Source of the DNA: Glandiceps talaboti
Taxonomy: Eukaryota > Hemichordata > Enteropneusta > Spengelidae
Length of the DNA stretch: 64,000 nucleotides
Direction of reading: 5' to 3'
Assembly (NCBI RefSeq): GCF_964340395.1
Contig: NC_135549.1
Coordinates: forward strand, 551,501-615,500
Shown here: in pieces, positions 45,813 through 58,600 of the stretch
Layout: each line of letters starts with the position of its first letter
How positions within the stretch are numbered: the first letter of the stretch is position 1
The notes under the pieces: model-generated
Seen by the model: only the letters and a program-made list of their open reading frames with translations
The model's database searches: none
What the model was told of the DNA's origin: nothing
Program-made: the position numbers and the translations under genes

Positions 45813-48787
45813 TTAGGTACCACTACCATTCTGTCTATCGATCCCGTGTTCTAACATCTCTATCTTTCTGTGTAAAGTTTTATTTTCATCCCTCAAATCC
45901 TTTGAAATATCTACTAACAAGTCAACGATTTTGTGTATTTGTTCCTGGGACAGCCTGACTTCCCCACTTTGTAAAGTTGTAGACAAATGTCTCTTTAGAG
46001 TGTTTAATTCTTCATCGATGTCTCTTTCCCCAAGATGTCGATTACTTGAAGTAACTGCCTTGTCACCATTAAGCACATCGTGGCTACCATCTGCAAAGAA
46101 ATAACCGAGTTCATGGAAGAGGCAAAAAAGAGAACGAAACTATGCAATAAAAGAATCGAGTGAAATAAAGACCAATGCGAGAAAATAAAGAAAGGACATT
46201 TGCAGAAATGAGCAAAGGTAAAATATAAATTTATGAATTAACACGAACTTGAATCTTCATGCAATGTTACAAAAACAGAACTATTTATTATTTTATGTGT
46301 AAATGACAGGTTTTTATACATAAGATGATTGACACCCTCGTCTCACAAACTCCGTAAAACATTTTGAGTAGTTTTGTCTTCAAGGTAAACCCACTGACAG
46401 ATGCTTCTTCAGGAATTGTCGTCAAATTAAATCTTGTTAGATTTATAAAACTGATACATAGCTTACACTTTTATAGAAATGTATTCTATAGATTTTGACA
46501 AAGTACTAGTACTAGATACCGCATTGATACAGCAAACTTCTTACATGAAGCATTTAACAGTAGGAAAACCTGTATTTACAATTAAAACGTATGTCTTTTT
46601 TTTTTTTTTTTTTTTTTTTTAATGGTTTATTAATCCCAGCCATTATGGCCAAAAGGCCAAATTACACTGAGTTACAAAAAAAACATATACAACTGAATCC
46701 AATTTAAAAAGGAATCTCTACAAGGTAAAACCACAACAGCATAAAAATTTACACAGAACCCAAAACACAAATTACAGAAATACACAAAACCAATCTAAAA
46801 AGGAATCTCTCACATGGTAAAACCACAACAGCATAAAATTGACACAGAACTCCAAAACACAATTTACAGAAATACACAAAACACGAGAACGCAAGGAAAA
46901 GCATGTAGTAAACACTTTACCTATTGCGAATCAAATTTACACAGTACACTATCGGACTACATTCTTTGCGTTTTGTGCGAAATGAAAAATTCACACGGTT
47001 ACGATTTCTGGTTGCATAGTTATGATTACTTGGAGTTGGGATGTGATAGTTGAGTTTGTGGTTGGACTGAATTACATCCTTAGCAAATTTTTGACAGATT
47101 TGTTTCCGCCTAGATTCAAGTGAATCGAGATTCAACAAGGACAGTGATTCATTGTAACTGTAAAAAGGATATATTATCCGCAAGGCCCGTTTCTGAATAC
47201 GCTCAATTTGCGTCTTTAACTTTTCTGTTAGACCCCCCTGCCACACAACACATGAGTATTCAAGAGTTGAACGAACTAAGGATACATAAATGAGCTTGAG
47301 GTCTTCTACGCTAGCACCGAACCGACATAATATCCGTAGAATATGTAATCTCATGGAAGCTTTGGTAACAATTTCATTAACGTGGTTTTCCCACTTTAAC
47401 TGATTATTAATAGTGATTCCAAGGCATTTAAAATTTTCAACTGATGACAAGGAAATACCATCGAGCATGAGGGGCTGGGGATCAGTAACACTTTTTGCGA
47501 AACACATAACCATTTCTTTACATTTCTTGGGGTTTAATTTCATGTTATTAATATGTGACCAGTTGTTCACCCTGTCTAATTGTAACTGCATAGCAGATGA
47601 AGACGAACTTCGATTGAAACACTCAGATAGAGTGGTGTCATCCATGAATACAAAATGTCACAGTGATATTTATTTATTTATGTATTTAATTCCAAAATTT
47701 CTTTGAGTTCTATAAGCCAGAGGACTGGATGTGGCTCTTTTGTTTGTAGTGTATAATTTAATAAATAATAACATAACAAGTTGTATCCCATAATCACCAC
47801 ATGTTGCAAAGAGTGAGCAAGTGCCAAATTCCTGCAAACCCTAGGAAACATTTAGATATTCCCTATTGTGACATTCTCATTCACATACCTGTGCTGTCGT
47901 GTTGGTCTTTATCGTTGGGTTCTTTATTGCTGACAGAGTCCCATACCAGAATAAAGGCCGCAATAGTCCAGCTGCATTGTCTTGCAAACAAAACGTCCCT
48001 CCGTAGTATTGACTGTGGAGTGAACAAGTTGAACACTGAGTGCCATGGTGTAGCAATGCATTTTTCACAATGAGTAAATGACTACAATGATTTAAGCATG
48101 GCCACAATACCTGCTATATATATATACTCTTTAGTAATGTTGACTTTCTCCTTCAAAATATGATTTCTAATTTTCAAATATAATTCAAAAAGAATTTTGT
48201 TCACTACTCATTTAAATGGATATTAAATTTGTATTTAGTCGAAATAATATAATATTATGCATGGTTTTGATTTGTCCTTCGTCTATTTTGGAGTCAATAT
48301 AGTCGACACTCTGTGAACCGATTCTGAGACTTGGGTCGAGGTTCTAGGCCTAACTGTGTTACAAAGTCCAAGAAAACTGAAAGTCCAAGAAAACAGAATA
48401 GAATAGGTCCCAACTTACAACATCTTTTGGAAACTCCGAGTTAAGGAGGTAGGATAGTTCCACCACAGCGTCACACAGAAGAACTGTATATATCTTAACA
48501 CGGGCTTTCAAAATTCTTGGTGATGACGTAAACACATACGCCAGGATGATAGATACGACGAAATACCATATAGTATGATTATCGATGATTTGTCCGACAA
48601 GAATATTTTGTAACCGTTGTAATTCCATGGTGTAATTTTTAGTCATTTCGTAAACGTCATGGATCGTCAAATTCACACTCTTATCTTTGTGTCCATGGTC
48701 GAGATGATTATCTTGATTCTCGACACAGTGCGGGAACTCTTTGAGTGATATGTCTGGCAAACTACTCTCTCTCCAATGCCACGACAT
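45813..48787 (-). CDS. Short brambleberry-like membrane protein
   Basis: Exons 48787-48419, 48012-47889, 46090-45813; phases 0 and 1; 256 aa. A likely 5' UTR intron ends at a TTTCAG acceptor (exon start 48811). Predicted membrane segments 72-88, 95-115 and 136-148 resemble the brambleberry membrane block: YVFTSSPRILKAR corresponds to YLLTSATRTSGAR, and both genes have a phase-0 intron at the same place just before the last membrane segment, then a phase-1 intron. It lacks the signal peptide and Cys-rich lumenal domain and keeps a C-terminal coiled coil (about 190-245). Probable tandem paralogue sitting in a nuclear or ER membrane; function unknown. It is divergent to ATG7. Exon 3 is joined on phase and splice sites. 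Confidence 0.72.
46490..47778 (+). mobile_element. LINE 3' end, split by another LINE (brambleberry-like intron 2)
   Basis: Left piece 46490-46595 encodes IDTANFLHEAFNSRKTCIYN then a stop. Right piece 47660-47778 carries the matching 3' UTR (AGCCAGAGGACTGGATGTGG) and an (ATAAC)n tail. Both pieces are colinear with the minus-strand element at 60593-61430, which is uninterrupted at this point. Confidence 0.85.
46596..47654 (-). mobile_element. 5'-truncated LINE with poly(A), nested in the older LINE
   Basis: Reverse strand starts at the RT catalytic box FMDDTTLS, followed by WSHINNMKLNPKKCKEM and CLGITINNQLKWENHV, through the C-terminal domain (stop near 46917) to a poly(A) tail (T run 46596-46620). 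It is flanked by ATGTC at 46591-46595 and 47655-47659, a probable 5-bp target duplication. The ORF is still open, so the insertion is comparatively young. Confidence 0.88.
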
Positions 48788-49409
48788 AGTAATTTCAAGT
48801 TGTAATATAACCTGAAATATGAGTTATACAAGCATTTGTAGAACATTAGAATATACAAAGCGTTAGGTCCCACAGACGTGCCACTAAACGATAATAGACA
48901 ACGAAACAATAAGGTCAACTAAGGTCAACTAAGGTCAACAAATATGAGCCTTCAAGAATAAATTGTGAATTCCTAGCTGGTCTGTGGTCCATTGGAACTG
49001 ATTAGGACCCGGAACTTCACCTACAAACTAAATATTTATTAGATACACACATGGATCTCAAATGAGAAATACATTTGACATTTGACTACTAGTATATGCC
49101 CAGCCTACAAGACTTAGTATTTCCAACAACTTGGTATTTGTCGTTTACCATGGTATGGTTATACGTATACATTGATTTTTTTCTCTGTTCTCTGGTGATC
49201 GTGAACATGACTAAACTTAAGCTAACGTATTTCTCATTGTACCGACAATTAAAAGTGTACATATTCACTACTGAAATCAACGGTACCAATTTACCTTCCA
49301 GCACCCAGTGTTTAGACATTCAACTATTAGTTGCCACGGCAATGAGACGCGTTGAGTAGTTCAGGGGCGCTCTTTAAAGGAGTACAGAATCAAAGAACAA
49401 ACTCACAAC

Positions 49410-49418
49410 CCGGAAGTT
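49410..49418 (+). promoter_or_regulatory. ETS/GABP-type site in the ATG7 / brambleberry-like promoter
   Basis: CCGGAAGTT lies 117 bp before the ATG7 start codon, in the 747-bp space between the two divergent start codons. ETS-family sites are common in bidirectional housekeeping promoters; activity here is inferred. Confidence 0.45.
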
Positions 49419-49534
49419 ATGGTCCCGTGAGCGTGAGACGATAAAATTACCTGCGATCAAAGGGTGGTTATATTCACTCACAGGGTTCATGATATGAGAA
49501 TACATTTTGGTAGACTTACCAGTAGATTATCAAA

Positions 49535-52500
49535 ATGGCAACAGCAGATACAAAACAGCTCCAGTTCGTTGCTTTCAGCAGTAGCCTTGATGCTGGATTT
49601 TGGCATAAATTAACTCAAAATAAATTGGATGTGTACAAGTTGGATGATAAAGCTCGGAACGTCCATGGTTTCTATTACAATGGTAAGTGAACTACTATCT
49701 CACTTTTCATTAGATTTTATTATTTAATGCACATACAACTAATTAGTTGTCTGTGTTTAATGATACGAAGAAGGCAACTGTTCTACATACATACATACAT
49801 ACATACATACATACATACATACATACATACATACATACATACATACATACATACATACATACATACATACATACATACATCCATCCATCCATCCATCCAT
49901 CCATCCATCCATCCATACATACATACATACATACATACATACATACATACATACATACATACATACATACATACATACATACATACATACATACATACAT
50001 CATATGGAAGTATAACCCACTTCCATGCATACATACATACATGTACATACATAAAAACATACATACATACATACATACATACATACATACATACATACAT
50101 ACATACACCGTACACACACATAAATACATAATGTACATGCATGCACACACGCATGCACACACGCTCGCACGCACGCACATACATACATACATACATACAT
50201 ACATACATACATACATACATACATACATACACCGTACACACATAAATACATAATGTACATGCGTGCACGCACGCATGCACACACGCTCGCACACACATAC
50301 ATACATACATACATACATACATACATGCATACATACATATACATACATACATACATACATACATACATACATACATACATACATACATACATACATACAT
50401 ACATACATACATACATACATACATACATACATACATACATACATACATACATACATACATACATACATACATACATACATACATACCTACGTACATGGTA
50501 CAGACAGACAGATAATGTACAGACAAACAAGGCATGTAAATAATAGTTCAGTACTGAGATTAATACATAATTGTATAAAACTGTGGATGATTTATGTATT
50601 GAGAGTCTGTGATTTGAGTCTGCATATTAAATTCTAGGTACCAGGTAGGCCCCTTGACCTGTTAAACTACAATATACACATCTGATATTTTAAATTGGCG
50701 ATGGTTATAATTATTTTTACTTTGTTTATAAAGACAGGAAAGAAATTTGACTCTGACAATATTTTTGATTTCAGGTGATGCTGCAGGATTACCATGTAGA
50801 ATGAGTTTAGAATTTACTGCCTTCAATGAGTAAGTATTAACAAGCTAATTGAGCTTTTAAATTGGAATTATCTATTTTAATCAACATTTATAGTGACTCA
50901 TCATTCCTCCTATGATTTAATAATATGTGATGACAATTGTATACATTTTTAAATTAATGATTCATTATGTTTTGAATATGTAAGACAGTATGTATGATTG
51001 TTTTCAACTACTTATTTCTGAAAATAATTGTTACGTTTACATTCAACCAGGTGTACATATAACTATATTATGTATGTTTTACCAGGTGTACATATAACTA
51101 TATTTGGTATGTTCAACCAGGTGTACATATAACTATATTTGGTATGTTCTACCAGGTGTACATATAACTATATTTTGTATGTTCTACCAGGTGTACATAT
51201 AACTATATTTGGTATGTTCTACCAGGTGTACATATAACTATATTAGGTATGTTCAACCAGGTGTACATATAACTATATTAGGTATGTTCAACCTGGTGTA
51301 CATATGACTATATTAATATGTATGTTCTACCAGGTGTACATACAACTATATTAGGCATGTTCAACCAGGTGTACATATATTAGGTATGTCCCTTGTAAAA
51401 CATGACATTCTATGTTTAACATACATCACGGCTACTTTCAGGAAGTCTGGTATTCCACCAAACTGTTTTCCAAGTCATGGAATACTGCGTAACATGAATA
51501 CAATGGATTCCTTTAAAACTCTGGATAAGAAGACAGTATTGGATGAAACAGCACAACAAGTGAGTGGGTAACTATTTGGCTCAAAAGTTATTTATCATTT
51601 GTCTCTTGATGTAAATGAAACTAATCTATAGCAGTGTTGAAACAATAAAGACAGGGCAGGTGTGTGATCTCGTGACATCATGGGTTTATCCTGTGTATAA
51701 CATATTGTATGGGAGTGACATCATGGGTTTATCTTGTGTATAACATATTGCATGGGAGTGACATCATGGGTTTATCTTGTGTATAACACTATAACATATT
51801 GTATGGGAGTGACATCATGGGTTTATCCAGTGTACATGTATAACAGATACGGTATGGGAATGACATCATGGGTTATTCTGTGTATAATAGATAGTTTCCA
51901 GTAATGGCCAGTAAACAAGGTTTTTAACCCAGAAGTAAGCAAATCTAGAAAGAACAACAAATTTAATGATTTGAATCAAAACTGTTTCTAAGCATTGTTT
52001 GTTATGATTTCAGCTATGGCAGGATATTACTGGGGGAGTGGCATTGATGGATCCTTCATTGTTGTCAAGATTTCTACTTTTGACATTTGCTGTAAGTAGT
52101 ATTACATTGATAGTGAATGTTACCACTATATAATCCAAAATTGAAATTCACACACAATAAATTAATTGCTTTAATTACTGACAGATCTCCATATCATCTC
52201 ATGATTGTCAATTTGACACCGTCTATAAATAACAGATCTCTGTATCATCTTGTGATTGTCAATTTGACACCGTCTATAAATAACAGATCTCTGTATCATC
52301 TTGTGATTGTCAATTTGACACCGTCTATAAATAACAGATCTCTGTATCATCTTGTGATTGTCAATTTGACACCGTCTATAAATAACAGATCTCCATATCA
52401 TCTCATGATTGTCAATTTGACACAATCTATGAATAACTGATGACTTATATATATATCTTGTTATGTATGTTAATTTTCCAAATAAATTTGAGTATCAAAC

Positions 52501-55500
52501 TTAATTTTGGGACATCGGAATCAAGCTGAAAGCAATTGTAAAATCTCCTGTATGTTTTATAATTGTATTTATTTCTTTAAAGGATTTAAAGAAATACCAT
52601 TACTACTACTGGTTTGCATTTCCTGCATTGCTCGGACCAGAGAAAGTCATACAGACTCAACCTACACAGCGACTTGATCAGTACTTGGATATCAAACAGG
52701 TATAAGAACACTCTGCTTCTACAGTTTTCTTTGCAGCAAATACATTGTAAAGTAAAAAAATATTCATTCTCAGTAGGTTGAAATGATAGGTGAATATTTG
52801 GATTTATCAGAACTTGTACAAATATGAATTGATAATGCTTCTACATATGTTTTTAATATGAGAATGGCAGATCAACTGTTTAGAAGTTAACAGACATGAC
52901 TACAAGTAATGCAACTTGTTGATGTAAACTATCAAATGGACATTGGTGTAATTACACTCACAATAGGGTGGCATTTCAGCCTCATTCATTGTTTTCACAA
53001 TTTTGACTTTAGGATGGAATTTATCCATATAATAATCTACCACATGTAACAACAATAGTAGTAGTTTGTGACTATCTTACCTTGCTGAAAGCATGTTTTC
53101 CATAGTAGTAGTTTGTGACTATCTTACTTTGCTGAAAGCATGTTTTCCATAGTAGTAGTTTGTGACTATCTTACTTTACTGAAAGCATGTTTTCCATAGT
53201 AGTAGTTTGTGACTATCTTACTTTGCCGAAAGTATGTTTTCCATAGTAGTAGTTTGTGACTATCTTACTTTGCCGAAAGCATGTTTTCCATAGTAGTAGT
53301 TTGTGACTATCTTACTTTGCTGAAAGCATGTTTTCCATAGTAGTAGTTTGTGACTATCTTACTTTGCTGAAAGCATGTTTTCCATAGTAGTAGTTTGTGA
53401 CTATCTTACTTTGCTGAAAGCATGTTTTCCATAGTAGTAGTTTGTGACTATCTTACTTTGCTGAAAGCATGTTTTCCATAGTAGTAGTTTGTGACTATCT
53501 TACTTTGCCGAAAGCATGTTTTCCATAGTAATAAGTAACCTCACAATTCACATGATTTAACAAGCTGAAATATATTTCTAATAAGTGTGTGATTGTATAC
53601 TTTCCTAACCTAAACTGCAGTCCCAGTGAGTAAGTGTGTGATTGTGTACTTTCATAACATAAACTGCAGTCCCTGTAAGTGTGTGATTGTGTACTTTCCT
53701 AACATAAACTGCAGTCTCAGTAAGTGTGTGATTGTGTACTTTCCTAACATAACTGCAGTCCCAGTAAGTGTGTGATTGTGTACTTTCCTAACAGAAACTG
53801 CAGTGCCAGTAAGTGTGTGATTGTCTACTTTCCTAACATAAACTGCAGTCCCGGTGAGTAAGTGTGTGATTGCGTTCTTTCTTAACATAAACTGCAGTCC
53901 CTGTACTAGATACAGAGACAGTGCTCAAACATCACAAACTTTCAACAAAAAGAAAATTTCATCAATTATTTATGTTTTAATTTTCAATATTTATTATTTT
54001 TCAGATTGACAATTTTCTCCTTGCTTATGATGTTTATAGTAAGAACCACCCAAACCAAGGTTACTTCTTGGTTACTGTAGATGGCAATACCATTAATGTG
54101 GCAAATTTGAAAGATTTCAAAGTTATGTGTAAAGATAACAAGGTAAGTACTTGTGTACTTGTTTGATAGCAGATTTGCATTGTTCCCATGTTAAATTGAA
54201 TATTTTAGTCATTATGTAACAGTGACTGCATTACCAGAAGCTAGTTAAATTCTAATGATAATGCCAGATTTTATTGCGTGCTTTGCTCTGGTAATTTTAC
54301 AATAGTGCCTTTAAAGTGAACACAATTATTTATTATTATGTTTTAAAACCTTTAAAACTCAACATGTTTATCTCTTTATTTACCTCTATTTCCATCGTGT
54401 TGTGACATTTGTTTTGTTGCAGGTGATCGCCGCCATCCCACATCAGACCCTGTGTAATAGACAATCCCATTTGAATCTCAAGGATCTCGTGCTTTCAAGT
54501 AGCCAATCAGGATAAACATTACATTGGCAGCTGCGCACACTTGAGAAATTGAAAAAAAAACAAGCAAACGAACTACCCTTACACAACACACGAAGGTCAA
54601 TACCTACAGAGACTCTCAGAAAGAAGCGTGCTGATTGGTTGTCGAAACCTTACAAGACCCTTGAGTTTCAAACGAGATTGTCTATTACACAGGGTAAGAT
54701 GTGGGATGGTGGCAATCACCCAGAACAAAACAAATGCCACAAGAAGTTGGAATTAGAGGTAAATAAAGACATCTAGTTGCTTTCACAACATCAGATTTTA
54801 ATCAGATTGTCCAGGTAGACATGAGTCCATAATATATGCACTTTAGGTCACTGTAATGTTTGCCACCATCCTGTAAAAAATAATAGTGACCATGTGTAAA
54901 GTAAGGAGGAAAGCAACTAAAGGAAATACCTTCAGGTATCATCAGAATAAAGTAATATTCCAGTGTGATGTGAATATAGTCCTCCTAATCACATCTGGAG
55001 TACTGATATTTAAAGGCTTCTCACTTGTAAACCATGATGAAGGACGCCACCTGGTGTTCAGAATTGAGTTGAAAGTACACAGACATACAAGATTATACAT
55101 GTAATTGGTTCTTTAATTATGTTGGCTTTAATATGAGTATCTGTTTTAATTAAGCTCAAATGAGTGATATCTTGGAAATAGCTAGCTAAAACTTTGCCAT
55201 GAAAATAACTTGATAGGTTTTGAGAGGGAAGTTGGAATAAGTCACTAATTGTATCATGTGACATTTTGGTTACACAGGTAACAAAGAATATTGCATTATT
55301 CAGTTAATATATTAGGAGTGACAACGTGCAAATCAAATGTGGAAAGTCATGACCTTTGACCCTGTGTACAATTGATACAAAATCCTAGAGAATGTGAATT
55401 GGTGTATTTCTATCTACATTTTGTATTTCTTACCTTTACTGGACAACTTACTCTGTGAATCTATACAATGAAAGATTCACCTGGTTTCCTTAATTATTCA

Positions 55501-55642
55501 CATAATCAAGTTGCAAAACTATCTTTGACTATCTTTGAAATCGTTTGCTTTTAGTTTTTCTTCAAATTACAGTTTTAAATTTGTTTTTAGCACAACTGAA
55601 CTGAAGGTTCAGTAGTGCTATAGGCATGGCAAAGTGTCTGTC

Positions 55643-55686
<44 letters not shown>

Positions 55687-58600
55687 TATGTGTGTAAACA
55701 ACTTAAAGTCAAAAACTGCTGAACCGATTGCCATGATATTTGGTGGGGCCATTACCTTGGGTGTCTAGTTGGGAAATTGTTCAAATCAAAATGATCACAT
55801 CACAGGTGTGTGATTTGGGTCAAAAAATGTGATTTTTGGTCAAAAAACTTAAACTCAGAAACTACTGGGCAGATTGGTGCGAAATTTGGTGGGAACATTC
55901 TTTAGGGGGTGTAAAGTAAGATTTGTTCATGACATGATGATTCCATCAGTGATATGCAAATTAGGGCTGAAAATGTGTCTTTTTGGTTAAAAATCTATAA
56001 TTCCAAAACTACTTAGCAGATTGGGCTGAAATTTAATGGAAATGCATTTAGGGATGTATGGACAAAGATATGTTAAGCATACCATGATTCCATGAGTGAT
56101 ATGGAATTAAGGTGTAAAAATGTGAATTTTGGTCAAAAACTTATATCTCAAAAAATACTAAGTGAATGAGTTTGAAACTTGGTGAGATGTTTCTAGAAGT
56201 GTTATTCTTTGTCATTGCTTTTCCTCAAAAATCTTCAACTCTGAAATTACCCAGTAGATTGAGCTTAACTTTGTTGGGAATGTGTAGATTTGTCCTCATT
56301 AATAGCTGACACAGTGAGAACAGTACATTGTTAATTAACTATAATGTTTACTTTACTATTTCCTCTGGTGGTAAAGCCTGTAGCATGGCCAGTTTGGTTT
56401 ATGACTGGATTATGTAATATATTGTAAGACAGCTGTTTCATCACCTACCCATATAAACTGAATGTAGCTGGCTTTTACAATATTACAATAAGACAACCAA
56501 GAAAGATAAACCTGTTACATTGGTATGACTTGGTTCCAAATTGATTTTAAAAAATAAAGAAGTACAAAACCTTGTAGACACATCCCTTTAAAGTTTGATT
56601 AGGATGTTGCTATACTTGTCTTGTACACTTCCAACATAGGATGGCTGGATTATGATGATGGAAATTAGGTATGAAAATTTTGTTTTGGTTACAACTTTAA
56701 ATCTTCAAAAAATTATATATCTATCATTGCCCTGAACATGAAGTTGTGCGGCAACGCAATATTTGCGCTATTTTTAAAATCAAAATTAGAGTTACTATAA
56801 TAATAATAATTTAATATTGTTTACAGTTATTGGTTGGTTTCTGTGATCCCAGTACAGTTGATAATTATCCAGGCTGGCCTCTACGGAATTTACTTACCTT
56901 GATAGCTTACCATTGGTAAGTTACCAAATTTACTCACCTTAATAGCTTTCCATTGGTAAGTTACAGCTTGCCATTGGTAAGTTACAGATCAGTATAATGC
57001 TATGTGTTAATTTCTTATGCTTCCTATGTTGAAATTTTATTTTTAGACTATACAGACATTTTTAAAAATGTTTTGAAAATCTCAATATTTTTATTTACAA
57101 TGTCAGCATAATAAAACCTGTGGTGTAAACATGTTTTTAGTCCCCAACAGGCACTGCTGTGTGAGACAAATGCACACCACTAAATTTCACAACATACATC
57201 ATAACTTTGGATGTATAATACATATCGGGTAAGGATTTGGTATTTATTTTGAACTTTTAATTCATAAAATAATGGCTTCCTACTTGAAAAACCAATGTGA
57301 AACAATATATGCCAAGTCATTGTTTGTAACTCAATAAATGGCAAAAAGATTACTAAATGTGTAAGATGTTTGTTATTGTACATATAATACTATAACAAAC
57401 TGTTTACATATTTTTTTTAGCATTTTGCAATGTATTGAGTTACAGACACAGACTTGTGCAATGTTGTTCCACATTCAATTTGATTTTTCAAGTAGGAAGC
57501 CATGATAAACATATTGTATAAATCTCAAATAAATACCAAGTCCTCATCCATATGGCTACTTTAAAAGCATATTTTTATGAATAATATTATAACCACTTTG
57601 TTTTCATCAAGCAAGAAAATGATTGTCAGGCATTGATTTTGTTTCAGGAGTCATAAACTTGCTAAAACTTTGACTAAATATTTCATGCCATGATTTAGCA
57701 GAAAACTTATCAAAGCATTGAAAAACAAATTTGTAGTAATCCTTGAGGTACTTATAAAAAATATTGAATGTATGTTTCCAGGGCTGACCAATTAGATGAA
57801 GTTCAAGTCCTTTGCTTTAGAGACAGAGCTAGAGATGGAAAGAGAGAAATTAATCACAGTTTGGTTTTACATCTGAATGTTCCATCTATTGCAAATATGA
57901 CAGGTGAGGTAATAGAAATTATGTAGTGGGTAGTGTGGGAACTCATAAAAGAAAACGTGCTTAAAAGTAGAATTGGTTTAGATCTTGACTCTACTTACAG
58001 AAATGCATGGCTAACTTTCAGGTAGAATAAAAAAATTGTGTTTTATAAGAAATTCTTTGTCTTCTTGACCTTTATGCACATCCGTTTTCTTTCCCCAGCG
58101 ATGTCTGTACAGATTTCATCAAACTATCACAGAAGGGGTATTCTGACCGACCAGTGATGTCTGTACATATTTCATCAAACTATCACAGAAGGGGTATTCT
58201 GAACAATATTTCATTTGGTTTTGGGTGGAAGCAATATTTTTCAAAAATAAAAAAAACAATTAAAAGATAAAATAAAATAAAATCGTGAACTACCTACCCT
58301 AGTTTGCCCGCCTTACTACAAATACTATCACCCAGTTCAAAATGTAGGTAGTGCTGTGGTCATCATGGTGTCAAAAATGAATTTCTGTTTTCCTACCTCA
58401 TACTACATGTAGATTGTCCAAAGTGTGTTGGTTGGGAGAAGAACCAGAGACAAAAACTTGGACCAAGAATGGTGAACCTGAGTTCCAGTATGGACCCTAC
58501 AAGGTAGTAGTAGGGTATTAGGTGTATTAGAAGAAGAATTTGTCCTATTAGATATGAGACAATGAAATATTATACAGAAATATGACTTATCAAAATAGCT

